From positions 124,001 through 188,000 of the forward strand of contig JAGGNK010010225.1 of the NCBI GenBank assembly GCA_017590115.1: a stretch of DNA of 64,000 nucleotides, written 5' to 3'. Under the pieces are notes generated by a model. The model ran no database searches. It worked only from the letters and a program-made list of their open reading frames with translations, and was not told the DNA's origin. The position numbers and the translations under genes were made by a program. This stretch comes from Montifringilla adamsi. Taxonomy: Eukaryota; Chordata; Aves; Passeriformes; Passeridae. Below are positions 13,233-25,700 of this stretch, piece by piece; positions within the stretch are counted from its first letter, which is position 1; the number at the start of each line of letters is the position of its first letter.

Positions 13233-16200
13233 CACTGGTAGTCCAGCCCAGCTGCTGTGCTGCTGTCCTGGTGTCCCTTCCTGCCCTCACACACCCTGTG
13301 GTGACACTGTTGTTGTTGGGGCTCGGCCAACGTTCCCATGCCTCCAGTGCTATGGCACTGCAGTCGTCTGTCAAGAAAATGAATGTGGCATTTTAAGGTG
13401 TTCTTAGCCAGGAAAGTTACAGTGATGTGCTGGGACATGGTTGCAATGTGTTTCTCTGGGAGAAGCAGTATTTTGTAATGTATAGAGAACATAATGCAGA
13501 GGGAGCCGTGTGAAATAACCAGCGTCCTGGTGGCTCAGATGGTCCCCAATGGTGTGAGGGATGAAAGTTACTGTTTCTGGTCTAAATCACAGCAGACAGA
13601 GTCTGCTGTCCAGGAGGAGCAGCTGGCTTATTTTCAAACCTTTCTAGGCAAAATTTTTGTAAAACCTCTGTTTAACCTGACTCATGTTCATGTTTGCACA
13701 CTCTTTCACTGCAATATGCCTGATCATCTCTTTACTTAAGGGGCACAACAGCTATGACTCCCTGTGATGCAGCTGGAGTCCCAGTAGCCATGTTACCAGG
13801 AAAACAGTTAAAAATCCAAGGGAATTACATTAAAGTCCAACAAGATAAAAATTTTAATCTGTTTGCTTTCATAGCACTCCATACACTGACTAAAAATTTT
13901 CACTCAGGACCAAAATATTTGGGTTTCATGACATTAAGCTGAGAAGACTTGGTGGTCTCTAACCCCCAGAACTATGTGAATGAAATGAAAGGGTTCTTTT
14001 TCAGAGGAGAGTAAGCTAAAATCAGGTAGCTAATTCAGTCAGGAACAGTGTAACTGTGCATGAATGCACTAGCAGAGCTCTTGCTTTTTTTCTCTTGTAT
14101 TTGAGCTTTCCAAAAGGATAGTGAGTGGGAGGGATACCCATGCACCTTCCAGTATTTTTATGCAGCCTAGAAAGCTTAGGCTTACCAAGGAAATCACTGA
14201 CAACAGCTGCACATGGTCTGAAGACTAAAGGGGTCTGTTGTAGCTTCCTCGGAGATCTCTTTTGTTCCAGAAAACCAGTGATTCCCATGGCACAAGGGCT
14301 CTCAACCAATTTAGGTTCTGCTTTTATCATGCTGGGTACAGAGCAGCACTCTTTCTAATCTCGTGAAACTCCTCATGCTCTTCCTTAACAATGTCACCAC
14401 AATTTGCCTGGCACTAGAATTAACCTGTACTGCACCCATGGTTTTTTTCGTGTTTTCTAGCTGTGAGAGCTTGGAGTTGCTCAGAGGAGACTGAAACCTG
14501 CACAGGCTTCAAGTCTGACAGCGTTCAGTACAGGCCCTCAAGTGCTGGCACTGAGTGACTGTGCAGTCACTGTTGGAGCTACTGTGAATGCTGTTTCTGG
14601 GTGAATGAGACAAACCACGTGCAAGTACATACCAACCATCTCATTTCTCTCTTCCTTTAAAAGCTATGAGCATGTAAAGAAACTCCATCCATGAACTTCT
14701 CACAGAATTTTTACATGGCGTTTTTAATAAATTATCTGCTTCCTGCTTCAGAGCAGTGAGAAGTAACTGAGCAAGTAAAAGTAATCAAGCAGAGGCTGGT
14801 CAGTGGCTGTTAGCAGAGAAATGGGCTTTCTTAATGAAGAACTTTTCAATTAAGAAATTAAAATCCTGGTTTTCCTGTAATTTCAGCTGTCTGGGCTGTT
14901 TCTAAATATTAGTTTTCCAGTGCTGGAAAGCAGGTCTTCATGGCTGTGACTTAGAGTTTTATAAGTTATCTAATACTTATATAGATATACAAATAAAAGA
15001 GATTAATTGCAAATAATTTAAAGACCATTCACATTAAATGCTTCTCTTCAAGCCAGCCTGTGGCAAAAGGTTTCTTCTGTTGAGAAGATTTTGCTCAGCC
15101 CTGAGCTCTATAGCCTGAAAAGAATTAAGGATCTACTAATTTATTTCCACTGTTTTCAATCATCTATTAAACTGAAAACAAGGACTATAAATTATTTTGA
15201 CCTTTGTAATAACTTATCATTTGTGGGATAGAAATGTGGTGCTGTGAAAGCACTGTGAATAACAAAAAATATATTAATAACTTAGTCGGAAACCAGCAAG
15301 CAAAGTGTAAATTGCTTTCTGCTTGGTATCAAATTTTCATCTAAGGTACTGTATCATGGAAATTTTCAGTCTTGTTAAGATTCAGATGACCTAAAAATAA
15401 TGCTGCCCCTTCACCTCTGTACTTTTTGTCATCTCAGCTGACAAATGTGGTTTTACTAGATTTAATCAGCATTTTATAATGACTTCTACAGAAAATAGAG
15501 CCTGTTGGTTTTCCCTTGTTGGCCTCTAAAATGTATAAGGAACAATGGGTCAATTTATTAGACTAAGAAATAGCTAAAAATGTAACAACCACAAAAAGCA
15601 CATTCTGGTGGCACACACATTTCCTATTTAAAGGAAATTTAAATTTTATGGCTCTTCAACTAGTTTTTTACAACAAACACTGAAGGAACTGCAGCATCTG
15701 TATAAATTTTCAGACCATCATTTTGTAGACCAAAGATCTTCCTTAGTTCATGAGGCAGCTATACCATTTCATGAGCCTGATTAAAATTTCCCCCCCAAAA
15801 TTGTCCTTTTGGTGAGAACACAGTGAGTTCTTCATGACCCTTGGCTGCTCTTCACCTCAAAGATGCCAAGAAACAACCGGTGAAGATGTGTTTCTTTTGT
15901 GCTACTTGCATGTCTGCTAGAAATACCGTGGAGAGCAGATAGGTACCAATTATCTGTGTGGGATATGGAGTTCTCCACGTCACTGATCTGTACTAAATAC
16001 TCAAGCATGGCCTCGAGGTGCAGAGCTTTGGGTCCTGTAGACAATTCCCCATTTTCCTGATTCCCAAGGATGTAATGAGAAAGTTGTTTTTATGATCACT
16101 TGAAAGCTCTAGATACCAGGTGACACTAAGCTTCTGTGTAATCTTTGTAGGATTTATCTTCATCCTTGTATATGCAATAGCTTAAACTTCATCTAATTTT

Positions 16201-17652
16201 GATAGAAGAAGACAAAAAAATCCCCCTTGGGCTAGATCTTTTCTCAACTAATGGTGGAAGATGGAATGGAGATCCTTAGTTGATACTTCAACCATTGAAT
16301 TACTTCTTTGTCAGTGATTTTTCTTTCTAGGATAAAGAACTGCTTCCTCAGTGAAGATACCATATTTATCACAGTTCTACAAAACTCACTGCTTTTCAGC
16401 AAATCACAGACAAAAGTTATGAATACCAAAAGAAGCCTGATTTTAGTATTTGTTCATCTGTCCTTTGTGCCTTCTTTAATTTGATGCTATCTGGCTGCAA
16501 AGACAGTTTTACAGTTCTTTAGCAGTGATGATGGGCAAGCAGGGAAGCAGGCAAACATTTCTGACAACTGTCCATGCATGTCCACAGTACAGAGAGAAAA
16601 CAGCTTTCAAATTCAGCTTCCAACTCCCTGTGAGTTTGACAAGAGGATTCAGAAGGCCAGTTTTCTTTCCTATATTTTAATACCTGCTGTTGATGGCACT
16701 TTGCACTGTGGATGCCAACTTTGGTGTTTGTATGTCATTCATAGTTCCCCAAGGGGAAGCTCACAGGGTGGCTGCATCCAGATGGGCCTGCCAAGTAATC
16801 CTGGCTACTCAGCAGGGTGCCACCTTCTGTGAAGTGACAAGGACCTAAAGAGATGAAGAGGGAAAGCAGTGTGAGTCCATCCCAGGAGGTGAAGATGCAA
16901 GTCCTTTCCTCTGTTTAAATTGTCCTTGAAGGGAAAGTGCAGATGAAGCTGCACCATGAAACAGATGTTCGGATTGTGGTGTCAGATGAACGCTGCTCTT
17001 TTTAAGGTCAGTTTTACCTCTTGACACAGCCCAAAGGTGCATGTAGCTGTCAATTGTTTCTTTTGAAAATTTGTTCTGCTTCAGTGAGTTGGAGAAATTC
17101 CTTGTTCTAGCAAAGTCCCAAAATAACAGATGGCTCATATGTCAGGCATCAGCAAATCCTGAAGTTGTGGGCATGACCCCTGTCCATGTCCTGTTGAAAA
17201 ATCTGCCTCTCCTCAGGATTAGGGTTTTCTGTAACAAGACCAAAAGTGTAAGTTCCACTCACTTATAACATACTGTTGTTGGACTTTAAAGCTGACTTCC
17301 CCAAAAGTAATGGAGATTTAGTGTTCTTCATTATATTTTAGAAAACATTTATGATGAGAAATTGTAACTCTCATGAGTGTTCCGTTAATGAGGCTGGGCA
17401 AACCTAAACTGTGGAATTAAGTATTTGAGCCTTCATCATCCATATAAGTGAAAGTGCTGTAAGTGATTTTGGGTGACAGCAGGATTAAGGGCACATGGCT
17501 TGAGGATGACATCTTGTCAGACTGCTGTGAACCTGTATTTTGGGTCAGCATGGAGGATGATATTTTTATATGGTGATATTTTGATTGAAATTAAACAGGT
17601 CCTGCAGGTATAAGGGTAACTTGTGGTCAAAACCAGGTCAGGGGTTTTTGTC

Positions 17653-17673
17653 TTGTTTTGTTTTGTTTTGTTT
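17653..17673. repeat. (GTTTT)n short tandem repeat
   Basis: Repeating GTTTT units on the + strand, ending at TTTCTGCAAG. Intronic simple repeat. Confidence 0.85.
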
Positions 17674-20309
17674 CTGCAAGTGTCTGCAGCCCCATAGATC
17701 ATGAACTTTTTGATGGTTATCAGCATGAAACTGCACTTGGCAATAGTATTTTCACCAGTTTTCATTAAGGTTTCACGCTTATCCAGCATTTCTAAATAGA
17801 GTGTTAAGGCTTTATGATTGAATATGAGAGCAAGAATACTGAAGAAAGAACAGCCTTTAAAAGGTGGAAGGAATCAAGTGGACATTATACTTTGTGTTTA
17901 TGCAGCATCTCCTAACCAGGATGTTCTGTGAGAGCTGAGGAATTTTTTGAGCTGTTCTGTTTGCCGCTTCTTCATCACAAGTCACTCCAGCTGGTCCTCA
18001 GTGCTCAGCTCTCTGCTGCAGAGTAATCAAAGCCAGGGAATGGAGCCGGGCTTCCCATGCTGAGGGTGCTTCCCAGCTGTCTAGCCAAGGGTAGGGTAAC
18101 TGTGAAATATGCTGACAAAGCAGACTGGGGGCAAGGTGGGCTAATAGGAGTTCATGCTATAGCTGATGGCTGAGGGAGGCACAAAGAATTTTTTATTGCT
18201 TGTGGAGCTGTTGGCATTGCTTCTTTCGATACAGATTTTTCTCATGTAATCCCATGCTCTGACATGCTGGCTTGATGTATCTTCTCAATAATGTGGGAAG
18301 GCTGGGGAAATTCAGTGAAATGGCTATATTTCAGTACGGTGTCTGTCAAGGGAAGGATGTCAGTCAATCACAGGCTGGAAAAAGCAAACAATGTCTTATC
18401 TCTGTGTGAGACTGAAATTCTTAATGTCCCTGTGTGAAGACCTGTGCCTCCATTTTCAGGCACTTTACTCCCTTGAGCAGCCACATATTTAACCTGTGTT
18501 GAGTGCAAGTGTAAATCTTGATGTATTTCACAGTGGAGAGCTCTTTCCAGCAGAAAGGAAGAGATGAGGTGAAACAGTAACAGAAACTTCAGTTACTGCC
18601 TGAGATCTCCTGGACCAATGAAGCGATTAAAATGATGCTATTGAATTAGCAGTTTTTACACAAGGAATGAGTTTAGGAGATTGCTGTGGCTATGAAAAAT
18701 ATTTAAAACCATTCATTTAAATATTTTTATTATTGGGTCTGCTGAAGCACTAGTTCATGAGATGACCACTGTTCTGAATTGAATCAGATCACTTTTCACT
18801 TAGAAGAGGCCTCAGGAATGTCTCAGTGAACTGATCATTATTATTATCATCATTATCTGACATAAGAAATATTTCTCCTTGTAGCAGTAATAGTGATTTG
18901 TAGTCATACTGATTGCTAGTGGAGATAACAAAAAAATTTTGAGATAGACCAGCATCTGAATGAAGGCGGCTGGAATCCTTTCTCACCTTATATTATTCTT
19001 CTTATTCTCTGCACAACTGATGTCAAACCCATAATTTTCAGGTAATCTGTGCAAATTTATTAAGAATGAATACGTAAGTATGGTTGCTTTCTTTCCTCTG
19101 TGTGATGGTCTCATCCTGGCACAGTCAGAGCACATTGACACAGCTGTGTGAGGAGGCAGCAATGGTAACACTGGTTTGTATCTATTCCAAGAGTGGTAGC
19201 ATCTGTTTGATGATTAGCTAAAGGATTTCGCCTGTCAGAGCTGTCAATCTGACACCTTTGATGAGCACTAAAATAAATCTGTTCTACCAGGAACTGTTCA
19301 TTTCTTAACCTGCTTTTGATTTGCTTGACTCTTTGTGTCCTTGCCGATAACTACTAGAAAGGCTAATGCATTATAAACTCTGAAAAGCGAAGCAAGCGGC
19401 TGTCATTTTTTGCACAACAGATGTTCCTGATCAGGAATCAGACAAAGGATCTCATCACTCTTCCTCTGAGCAATTTAATTTGTCTGCTCCATGGCACACC
19501 AGCCACCTCCTATCTAGTCACTGATGTGACCAAGTCCTACTTCATTTTAGGATCAGTTCCTTTAATCTTACAGAATTATTAAGTTTTTTTCTGTGCCAGG
19601 GCAAAGAGAGTGGGAAAAAGGAAATTGCTTCATTGCTTATGTTGTCACCAACGATGCATCATAATGAAAAATAACAAACGCCTATTTCAGAAATAGGAGG
19701 CCCAAGTACTACATTTTAAGAGAACTAGAAAGTAATATTTGAGCACTATTTTTTTAAGAAGTAGCAATGCAGATTTAATGATGTTTCTTTAGAAGTTTTA
19801 AGACTCAGAGGTAGGAGTAAACAGTGTATAACCCATCAGATTGTTGTGATGCAACTTAGCAGGATGGAAAAATGTATGTATTTCTAAGAAAAGCTGTTGC
19901 TTTGGATCCAGTTCTCCACTCCTTAATCATGCAAATTGTCTGAAATGAGTAATTACTGGCGGTGTTACACTCTTTCCCATTTAGTTTGATGAAACAGTAT
20001 CACTCTGCTGCTGTTTTGTAGTGATGGATGGGTACTGCTGGAGATGTAAATTCTATAGTTATTCTATAGTTTATTTCCCAGTTATTCTGCTAAAGACTTG
20101 CTGGAAGGGAGAGACAAGGGAAGGTGGTCTTGTGCTTGTGGTCAGCCCAGCGCAGAAAGGGAGCTGCTGCTGACAGTGCAAACAGGACTGTCCATGGCCA
20201 CAGTCCCTGCTGTCAGTCCTGATAAACGAGCAAAGTGTGTTTGAGGAGCTCATGGCTGTCCACCACTGATAGGAAGACAAGCCACTGATGTGACCTCTTT
20301 TCGATGTGA

Positions 20310-20546
<237 letters not shown>

Positions 20547-22657
20547 TGAAATATGTTCTTTGTTGAGTGACTGGTGGGTGAGATTTGTGGCAAAATTCTT
20601 AATTGGATGGGATAATTGAGAACTTCTGCTGGTTTGTTTTACTGCTGTAGTACAGCTTCAAGTCAGCCAGTGCTTATAGGATATGGAAGATCAGTGATTG
20701 ACCTTGGACACATGAAAGCCCATGCTCACTGGGCATTGGAAAAGAGACTGATTTTGAAGAAAGTTATTGTTCCTAACATTGCATGGGATTTAAAGCAAGT
20801 TCAAAGTCCAAGAAACGCTTAGAACTATACTTTATTCACATAAGGTAGTGCCTGGTGATGTGGCAAATAGAGAGATAGGGTTGGATTCATCTCCCTGACT
20901 CTCAGTCATCTAAAAGTTAGGTGTCTAGACTAAGTTAGTCTTCTGATTTCCATCTTAAGTTCAATGGAGAGAAACAGACAGTTCCAACCATTGATTCATT
21001 CTGCCTGAGACACCTTTCCTAGATTAGGATAAATTGTCTTCAGGAGATACCTGTCCTTCCTCATCTATTGTCAAGAGAGTCTAGACAGCTGGCTTAGGGG
21101 AGATACTTAACTTTTTTGATTATTAAATTTAAGAGTGATGAGTCCTACCCACAAGATCAATATCTAGATGTCATCATAGCCAGCTCTGTGGTGAATTCCC
21201 ATACTGCTGACTGTGGCACACTGCAGTGTTCCAGGCATAACTGTTTATTTCAGACTGGCAGAGTTTTTGTCATGCAGGGTTTCATAGCACAGATTTCTGC
21301 TGTGTCCATAATGGCAATGCCAAATTTCACTAAGCTGAGTGTAAATTTGTTCCCCATGCTGTGTGCCAAGAGCAGGAAGTGCTTTTGTTTAGATATTCCT
21401 TTGCAGTGCTTCCACATAAGTTTGTATTATGAACAGGACAGCGTGTCATGGAAAAAGCTGCAAAGCTTTGGTTCCCTGTTTTCTCACCTTTTGTTGCTCC
21501 TCACTCAGCTCCCCCACACAGGAATCACTTTGATTTTCTTCCCACAGCTATTAGGCCACATATGCTGGATGAGGAAAAGTCCTCTCAGCAAGAGAAATAA
21601 TATGAAATATATGCATTTACTAAATTGGAAGCTCAAAATAAAGATTTTGGTATTCAGGATATTTACAGTGAATTGTTCCTTTTGACAGAATTCTTGTGGT
21701 CTTGATCAATGGAAATAAGCTATCCTATAACACCAAGGGGAATGGGAAACAAAGCAAAATGTTATTATAATGTTCTTCTTGCCTAATTGGCTTGAAAAAG
21801 AAGGGGGGGAAAATGTCACTGCTGCTGCCTGTAGCATAAATGTCTTTATAAAGATTTGATGGTTATAAATAGCACACAGCTGGGTTGTTTGCAGTGTAAT
21901 TTTAATGGTAACCAAGAAAAAATAACAGTGTGAATTCTGTTCACGGTATTGTAGCTTGGAGGACTCTGATCTCATATTTAGTCTTTTTTTGGTGGTGCTC
22001 CTTCCTTCCCCTTTTCTATTTTTTTTGCCTTTATAGAATTTAAAAGTGATTTAGGAAATTCCAGAATAGTAGCACTGGAATTGTCATCCAAGTCAAGCCT
22101 TTATGAAGACTGCAGAGTTGACAATCCTACAGCACAGGCTGTACACATGGAGCTTATACTCTTGTTTAGCTGTATTGTGTAATTACAGCATTCTTTTAAT
22201 GATAATAGACCCACGGCTTTTCATGAGACAATTTTGACATGAATTTGTTGTCCACATCATTTTAATGCCTGAATAAAGCAGAATTTTTGTAAGAGTGAGT
22301 GTCAGCCTCCCAACTCACTTTCACAGCGCAAGTAGGTCTTACTGAGACATCCAGCAAGGCTGCAGATTTTTCTTGGCATAGTCTGAAAGACTGATGCCCT
22401 TCCCACCCCCCACAGAAGTGCCAACTTCTATTGCTCTCTTCTAGCTAATAGTTGATCTCTAAGATTCAGTGCTACCTGTACCTGTTTGTAGATCATCACT
22501 TAGTTGTGTGGTAAACCTGCATGTTTACCCAAATCATGTAATTCTTCTACCAAAATTAGAATTAGTATGAATAATAAATGCTGGGAAAGACAAGAGCACA
22601 GTTATACAGTAAGCTCACAGAGAGGAGTGAATTTTATTTTTATTCTGATCTCAGTCT

Positions 22658-22696
22658 TACATGTAGCCTACCCAGTTAGGGGTACATGTAGCCTAC
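22658..22696. repeat. 14-base direct duplication
   Basis: TACATGTAGCCTAC occurs at 22658-22671 and identically at 22683-22696, with 11 bases between. Small local duplication in intronic sequence. Confidence 0.8.
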
Positions 22697-23238
22697 AGGT
22701 TTGTCAGAAATTTGGGGTCCTGGATGCGAATGATGAAAAAATGCATTCCTTTGGAAGGTTTCAATAATCTCCTTCCAAATGCTCTAATAAATTTGTGTTC
22801 CATGAGAGTGAGGAGGGCAGTGACTTATAGGCTGTTAGATCTGAGCCATATACTGTCTAGAGACACCCCACTGGATTTTCAGCAAGATTTATTTATACTG
22901 TTCTTGCCAGGACAAATCAATTCTGTGCCTCTACTGGTAAAATACTGTGGTTAGCAACATCCTGGCATGCAGTCAGTCATACCTGGATGTGAAGAGTAGA
23001 TTCATCAACAGAAATTTCTAATGCCACATAATTTTAAACATGGTAGAACAAATGGTTGTGGGTAGATACCTGAGTGTAATTACATGAACTTCAAAGTGCT
23101 AAATAGACACATTTCCTCAAAGTGATTTGTTTTGTCCATCACACTCAAAAGTTTCCCTTCCAGACAAAACAATAGCATCATTATCTCTTGGAGGGTTTGA
23201 CAGGAGCAGGCTTAGTGTGAGGTGTTTAGGACGGATTT

Positions 23239-23254
23239 TGTGTGTGTGTGTGTG
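23239..23254. repeat. (TG)n microsatellite
   Basis: Eight uninterrupted TG units followed by a short T run; intronic simple repeat. Confidence 0.85.
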
Positions 23255-23851
23255 TTTTTAAGAACTAAAAGTCTGTTCCTTGTACTGAGAAAGGCTCTTT
23301 CTACATTCCAATTTCCCTGCTTCTTGAGTGTCCTGGTAATGTGCAGATTGGCAGAATCTTAACAAATATGTTCTCTACAGTCAGAATGATAACCAGATCA
23401 AACAAACCCTAAAATATTAGAGAAGGTAGGAAAGTTGAAAGTGCAAACAAATTTATCTCAGTTAGCAGCATAATCTTAAAATATGTTCTGCAATTACACA
23501 TGGTGTATAAAACAGAGTTTTTCAAGGAACTTCACATCAAGAGAATGTACCATACTCCAATCAGTTAGGTTGTTTGTGTCGTACTGTTTAAAGAAAGTGA
23601 CATTGTTGAATGGAAGGTTAAGGTGCATAACTAAAAACTATGATTTTTAAAAATATGTTATTATTTTAAATTTTGCATTTAATTTCTAATTAAATGCATA
23701 AAGCTAATATCTAATAATACCAGGGCTTAACAAGTAAAGTTTTACAGTCTTATGGTAGCTATTTAATCAAGGAAACTGTACAAACTGTACCATGTTTTGC
23801 TTGTAACCTCACAAAGATTATTCTTAATTGGGAGCATATTTGTGAAATTAG

Positions 23852-24316
23852 TCATAGAATCCCAGCAGGGTTTGGTTGGAAGTGTCCATAAAGACCATCT
23901 AATTCCAACTCCAATGCCATGGGCAGGGATACTTTCCACTAGACCAGCCTCATCCAGCTGGTATTGAACACTTACAGCAATGGGGCATCCATAACTCCCC
24001 TGGGCAACCTGTTTAGTGCCTCACTACCCTCATAGTGAAATCACTTCCTAATATCTAGTCTAAATCTACCCTCTTTCAGTTTAAAGACATCAGCCCTTGT
24101 CCTGGCACTCCATGCCCTCTGCAACTCTCTTGTAGCATCCTTTAGGTAGAGGAAGGTACTGTAGGTACCTTCTCTTCTCCAGGCTGAACAGCCCCAACTG
24201 TCTCAGCCTGTCTCCACAAGGAGAGATGTTCCACCCCTCTGACCCCCTCTTCATGGCCCTCCTCTGGAGACCCAGAACTGGATATTTTGCTCCAGGTGGT
24301 ATCTCTGGAGCAAATC
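23852..24316 (-). mobile_element. CR1 LINE 3' fragment (first copy)
   Basis: CR1 is the main non-LTR retrotransposon of birds and reptiles, usually present as 5'-truncated 3' ends. The + strand starts with catagaatcccagcagg, the reverse complement of the CR1 3' end with its ATTCTATGA repeat. It continues through the characteristic series: ggttggaagtgtccataaag, an agaccatct segment, the cactagaccag segment, ctctttcagtttaaagacat, cttgtcctggcactccatgc, and ggagacccagaactgga near the end. Sense orientation is therefore minus. It is about 465 bases long, contains 3' UTR-type sequence only, has no open reverse-transcriptase frame and shows many substitutions, so it is an old inactive copy. Confidence 0.92.
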
Positions 24317-24384
24317 CTTAGTGGGGTTTACTTGAAGTACCACACAAGGAAGTGGCATAGACATTTGGACTGTGTGCTCTTCCT

Positions 24385-24640
24385 GTTCCTATCATAAAGT
24401 AATTTAAGTGAGGAGGGATTCCTGGGGTCTCCAGTTCAATCTGCTGCTGAAAACAGATTAGAGCAGATTGCTCAGGGGCTTCTCCAGCCCAGTCTTGAAT
24501 GTCTCCAAGGATGAAGTTATCACAGCATCTTAGGGCTTTGTCCCAGTGTTTGACACCCTCACAGTAGTGATGGTTTCCTATGCATAAGCAGAGGCATAGT
24601 GAACCCTCACTCCTGTATCAGGTGGAAACATCTGCAATTA
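24385..24640 (-). mobile_element. CR1-like LINE 3' fragment (second copy)
   Basis: A second CR1-type segment follows the first after about 70 bases in the same orientation. Recognisable pieces on the + strand are agagcagattgctcagggg, tccagcccagtcttgaatg and tctccaaggatgaag, then a cccagtgtttgacaccctca segment typical of the block before the frttt-rich CR1 region shared with the first copy. The different starting sequence suggests another CR1 subfamily or an older insertion. Edges are approximate because both ends are diverged. Confidence 0.75.
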
Positions 24641-25440
24641 CTTTTAATAGTCTTCAAGTGGCAAAAGAAAGCCTGAATTTGCAAAGTAAAAATAACCAGA
24701 GCAGGTATGGCTTAGTTTTAGCTGGTCTTGCTTAGGGTGGAAGGCAGTAATATCAGCCTTCTTGAGCTGCTGCTGTAAATGACAGCTCTCATTGTTTGGA
24801 GTGGGAGTGTTGGGGTAGAGCAGTGGTTTGGCATTGCGCTTTCTGCTTCAGCAGAAATGGCTTGGGATGCTCCATCAGGCTGTGCATCTGCCCACTAATC
24901 TTCTAACTCTTTGATTCACTCTAAATAGTTGCTGTTCTTTGCACAGGCACTGGAAAATAAGGGCACCCATCCACAGTTCTGTAGTGATAAGCAGTGAAAT
25001 CACAACCAGTAATACTTTAATTGCCATCTTGAGCCACCACTCTATAAGGGTGACCTCTTGCTTTCTTACAGGTGCTTTCGATGCTATCAATCAGTTCATG
25101 CCTTGTCATGGTTTTACAGATGTCTGTAACTTTGGACAGTAGATTCTTCACTCTTTCCTCTTTGTTTTTTTCTTTCCCTTCCTTGTGCCTAGGTAAAGTG
25201 TTGAGTCCACTCACCTAGACTAATCATTTCCAGCTCAATCCTCACCTAGTTACTGAGGGTTTTGAATTTCTCTTGCTTATTGGTTGCTGACAAAATCTGT
25301 AACTGAGTGTCCGTAGATAGATTGATTTCTGTTTAATGGGTTGGGGTTTTATGTATATGAAAAAAGCAACAGGGAAAAAATATTAGATGGAAAAGCATAG
25401 TCACAAATTTAACAGTCTGATTTTAATGGTTTTCAACTAG

Positions 25441-25700
25441 GATAGTGCAGTGGTTTGACCTTGGCTGGGGTGCATGATTTGAGAATTGATTTTTTTTTTG
25501 GTGACTTGGCCTCCCAGGATCTTGCCCACCCTCAGCTCCTTGGTGAGGGGGGAAATGTTGAGAGACAGCGCTGATGCTGTGCCCACCCTGCTCAGCAGTC
25601 ACCAAACCCTGGTGTGTTATCCACCCCTTTCCAGGTACCAATGCACAGCACAGACCTGTGAGGGCTGCTGTTGAAATTGAACCTGAAATGGACAGCAAAA
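25441..25700 (-). mobile_element. possible avian LTR remnant
   Basis: The + strand segment agtggtttgaccttggctgg at about 25449 resembles the reverse complement of the 3' terminus of a common large avian endogenous-retrovirus LTR, as I remember it. The next 230 bases are GC-richer than the surroundings, as expected for such an LTR, but I cannot align them confidently. Both boundaries are approximate and no target duplication is visible. Short overlapping open frames in both directions here are not gene-like. Confidence 0.35.

Noticed and set aside
12863..13396. 177-codon open frame on +, crossing a CpG cluster and a (TG)n repeat
   Set aside because: The frame runs through a microsatellite (encoding VCVCVC) and has overlapping open frames on both strands. 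No recognisable domain; the length is explained by local GC-richness.
21116..21685. 189-codon open frame on + just after the first exon
   Set aside because: Composition is that of AT-rich intron, with many cysteine, phenylalanine and leucine codons and no domain or family motif. It has no splice-compatible boundaries and no similarity to copine sequence.
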